Shown piece by piece: positions 61,742-64,000 of a DNA stretch of 64,000 nt. The stretch's first letter is position 1; every line of letters begins with the position of its first letter. The translations under genes were made by a program, and so were the position numbers. This DNA is from an uncultured SAR86 cluster bacterium (GTDB lineage: Bacteria > Pseudomonadota > Gammaproteobacteria > Magnimaribacterales > D2472). The notes beneath the pieces are model-generated. The model saw only the letters and a list, made by a program, of their open reading frames with translations, did not search any database and had not been told where the DNA came from. Location of the stretch: NCBI GenBank assembly GCA_902631785.1, contig CACOZT010000001.1, positions 382,741-446,740 on the forward strand. Reading direction: 5' to 3'.

Positions 61742-63189
61742 TATTTTATTCCTTCTGGTGTATACATATGCCAATTAGTTTCATTTTGATACATGTGAGC
61801 AAAGTTAAGAATAGTACTTTCATCAAGAAAATTTCCAATTATTTGAAGTCCAATAGGTTTATTTTGAATATTCCCATTTGGCAAGGATATTGCAGGTAGA
61901 CCAGCAAGATTTGCAGATATAGTGAATAGGTCCTCTAAATACATTTGTATTGGATCATCACCTTTTGATCCCATTTCAAATGCTGGCCCTCGTGTAGTAG
62001 GGGTCATTATTACATCAATATTTTGAAAAGCATTATCAAAATCATTTTTGATTAATCGTCTAACTTGTTGAGCTTTTTTATAATAAGCGTCGTAGTAACC
62101 AGCAGATAAAACATATGAACCTATTAATATTCTTCTTTTTACTTCGTCTCCAAAACCTTCAGAACGAGTCTTAACATATAACTCTTCAAGATCTTTTACA
62201 TCTTCTGATCTCATACCAAACTTTACTCCGTCAAATCTTGATAAATTCGAAGAGCACTCAGCAGGAGCAACAACATAGTAAGTTGGAACTGATAATGATA
62301 AATTTGGTAATGAAATATCAACAAGCTCAGCTCCTAGTGATTCAAATTCTTTTAACGAATTATGATATATTTCAACAACATCATTATTAAGACTGGAAAG
62401 ATCTAAATCTTTAACAATACCGATTTTTTTACCTTTCAAAGAGTTATTCAAGTTTTCCTCAAAATTTGGTATCTCATCTTCAAGAGAAGTTGTATCTTTT
62501 TCATCATGAGAGCACATTTCATTTAAAATCAATGCACAATCCTCTGCAGTTCTTGCCATTGGACCAGCTTGATCAAGACTTGATGCAAAAGCTATCATGC
62601 CCCATCTAGAAACCCTTCCGTATGTCGGCTTTAGACCAGTTATTCCACAAAGTGAAGCTGGTTGTCTAATGGAACCACCTGTATCTGTTCCTGTTGCAGC
62701 GGGTACTATTCCCGCAGAAACAGCTGAAGCTGAACCACCCGAACTTCCGCCTGGAACTAAATTTTTACCCCAAGGATTTTGAACATTACCAAAAAAGCTT
62801 GTTTCATTTGAGGAGCCCATTGCGAATTCATCCATGTTAGTTTTACCAATTGAAATACATCCTGCATTTTCAAGATTCTCAATAACCGTCGCTGAATATG
62901 GAGGTATAAAATTATTTAATATATTTGAACCACATGTTGTTCTTAGATTTTTAGAACAAAAAAGGTCTTTTTGAGCAATAGGAATGCCTGCAAGAGGCAA
63001 ATTTGATGAATTATTATCAAATTCTTCAGCTTTTTTTATGGATTCCTCCTCATTAAGAGTAATAAAGGCATTTAAATCTTTATTTTCTTCAATAAGCTTA
63101 TAAACTTCTGTAACAATTTCTTTGTAAGAAATCTCTTTTTGAGAAATCATGCTTTTAATTTCTTTTATTGATTTATATTTAATTGTCAC
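61741..63189 (-). CDS. gatA: Asp/Glu-tRNA amidotransferase subunit GatA
   Basis: Amidase signature 'GGSSGGSASAVSAGIVPAATGTDTGGSIRQPASLCGITGLKPTYG'. Confidence 0.98.
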   Translation of the reverse strand: MTIKYKSIKEIKSMISQKEISYKEIVTEVYKLIEENKDLNAFITLNEEESIKKAEEFDNNSSNLPLAGIPIAQKDLFCSKNLRTTCGSNILNNFIPPYSATVIENLENAGCISIGKTNMDEFAMGSSNETSFFGNVQNPWGKNLVPGGSSGGSASAVSAGIVPAATGTDTGGSIRQPASLCGITGLKPTYGRVSRWGMIAFASSLDQAGPMARTAEDCALILNEMCSHDEKDTTSLEDEIPNFEENLNNSLKGKKIGIVKDLDLSSLNNDVVEIYHNSLKEFESLGAELVDISLPNLSLSVPTYYVVAPAECSSNLSRFDGVKFGMRSEDVKDLEELYVKTRSEGFGDEVKRRILIGSYVLSAGYYDAYYKKAQQVRRLIKNDFDNAFQNIDVIMTPTTRGPAFEMGSKGDDPIQMYLEDLFTISANLAGLPAISLPNGNIQNKPIGLQIIGNFLDESTILNFAHMYQNETNWHMYTPEGIK

Positions 63190-63467
63190 TCAACAACCCT
63201 TGGAACCAAAAAATAGTCTTCATTAGCAGAAGGCGCGACTTCAAGCATTTCTTTTTTTAGATTTTTAGCAGTTACGATATCTTTTCTTGTTTTAGCTGTT
63301 TTTTCTAATGGATTTTTTAAAGGAGCTATCTCAGTGGTATCGACATCATTTAACTGATCAACAAATTCAATGATGTTACTCAAGTCTTTAATAATTTTTT
63401 CTTCCTTTTCACCATCAATTTTTAATCTAGATAGGTAAGATATAGTTGTTACTGTTTTCTTGTCCAT
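63186..63467 (-). CDS. gatC: Asp/Glu-tRNA amidotransferase subunit GatC
   Basis: 'ISYLSRLKIDGEKEEKIIKDLSNIIEFVDQLNDVDT'; gatCAB order. Confidence 0.95.
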   Translation of the reverse strand: MDKKTVTTISYLSRLKIDGEKEEKIIKDLSNIIEFVDQLNDVDTTEIAPLKNPLEKTAKTRKDIVTAKNLKKEMLEVAPSANEDYFLVPRVVE

Positions 63468-63510
63468 ATATAGGATATTATTATAGTTTAGTGGGTGGAT
63501 ATTAACCTAA

Positions 63511-64000
<490 letters not shown>

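Overview
This 64-kb window is AT-rich and gene-dense. It looks like a core-chromosome segment of a streamlined gammaproteobacterium, possibly a marine SAR86-like lineage; that placement is inferred from gene order and composition, not tested. I recognise about 50 protein genes: the rseP-bamA-skp-lpxD-fabZ-lpxA-lpxB-rnhB-dnaE-tilS block; leuA; holD-rimI; valS; pepA/lptFG; dapE-dapD-glnD-map; carAB-greA; rlmE-ftsH-glmM-tpiA-secG; rimP-nusA-infB-rbfA-truB-rpsO-pnp; ychF-pth-rplY-prs-ispE-lolB; hemA-prfA-prmC; selO; a nitroreductase; an acyl-CoA ligase with a MaoC dehydratase; gatBAC; and the start of mreB. There are four tRNA genes: Leu(GAG), initiator Met, elongator Met and Gln(TTG). I saw no CRISPR array, transposon, prophage or rRNA. 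The parts not explained by housekeeping genes are: (i) a tandem pair of diverged small two-helix membrane proteins (47584-48082) separated by palindromes and a bidirectional terminator-like hairpin; (ii) a 42-aa highly basic ORF (23967-24095) missing from the ORF track; (iii) a valyl-tRNA synthetase lacking its C-terminal region; (iv) an inverted tRNA-Leu next to secG, with a divergent promoter pair facing an initiator tRNA that has a U1/U72 mismatch; (v) overlapping divergent start codons of lolB and hemA.
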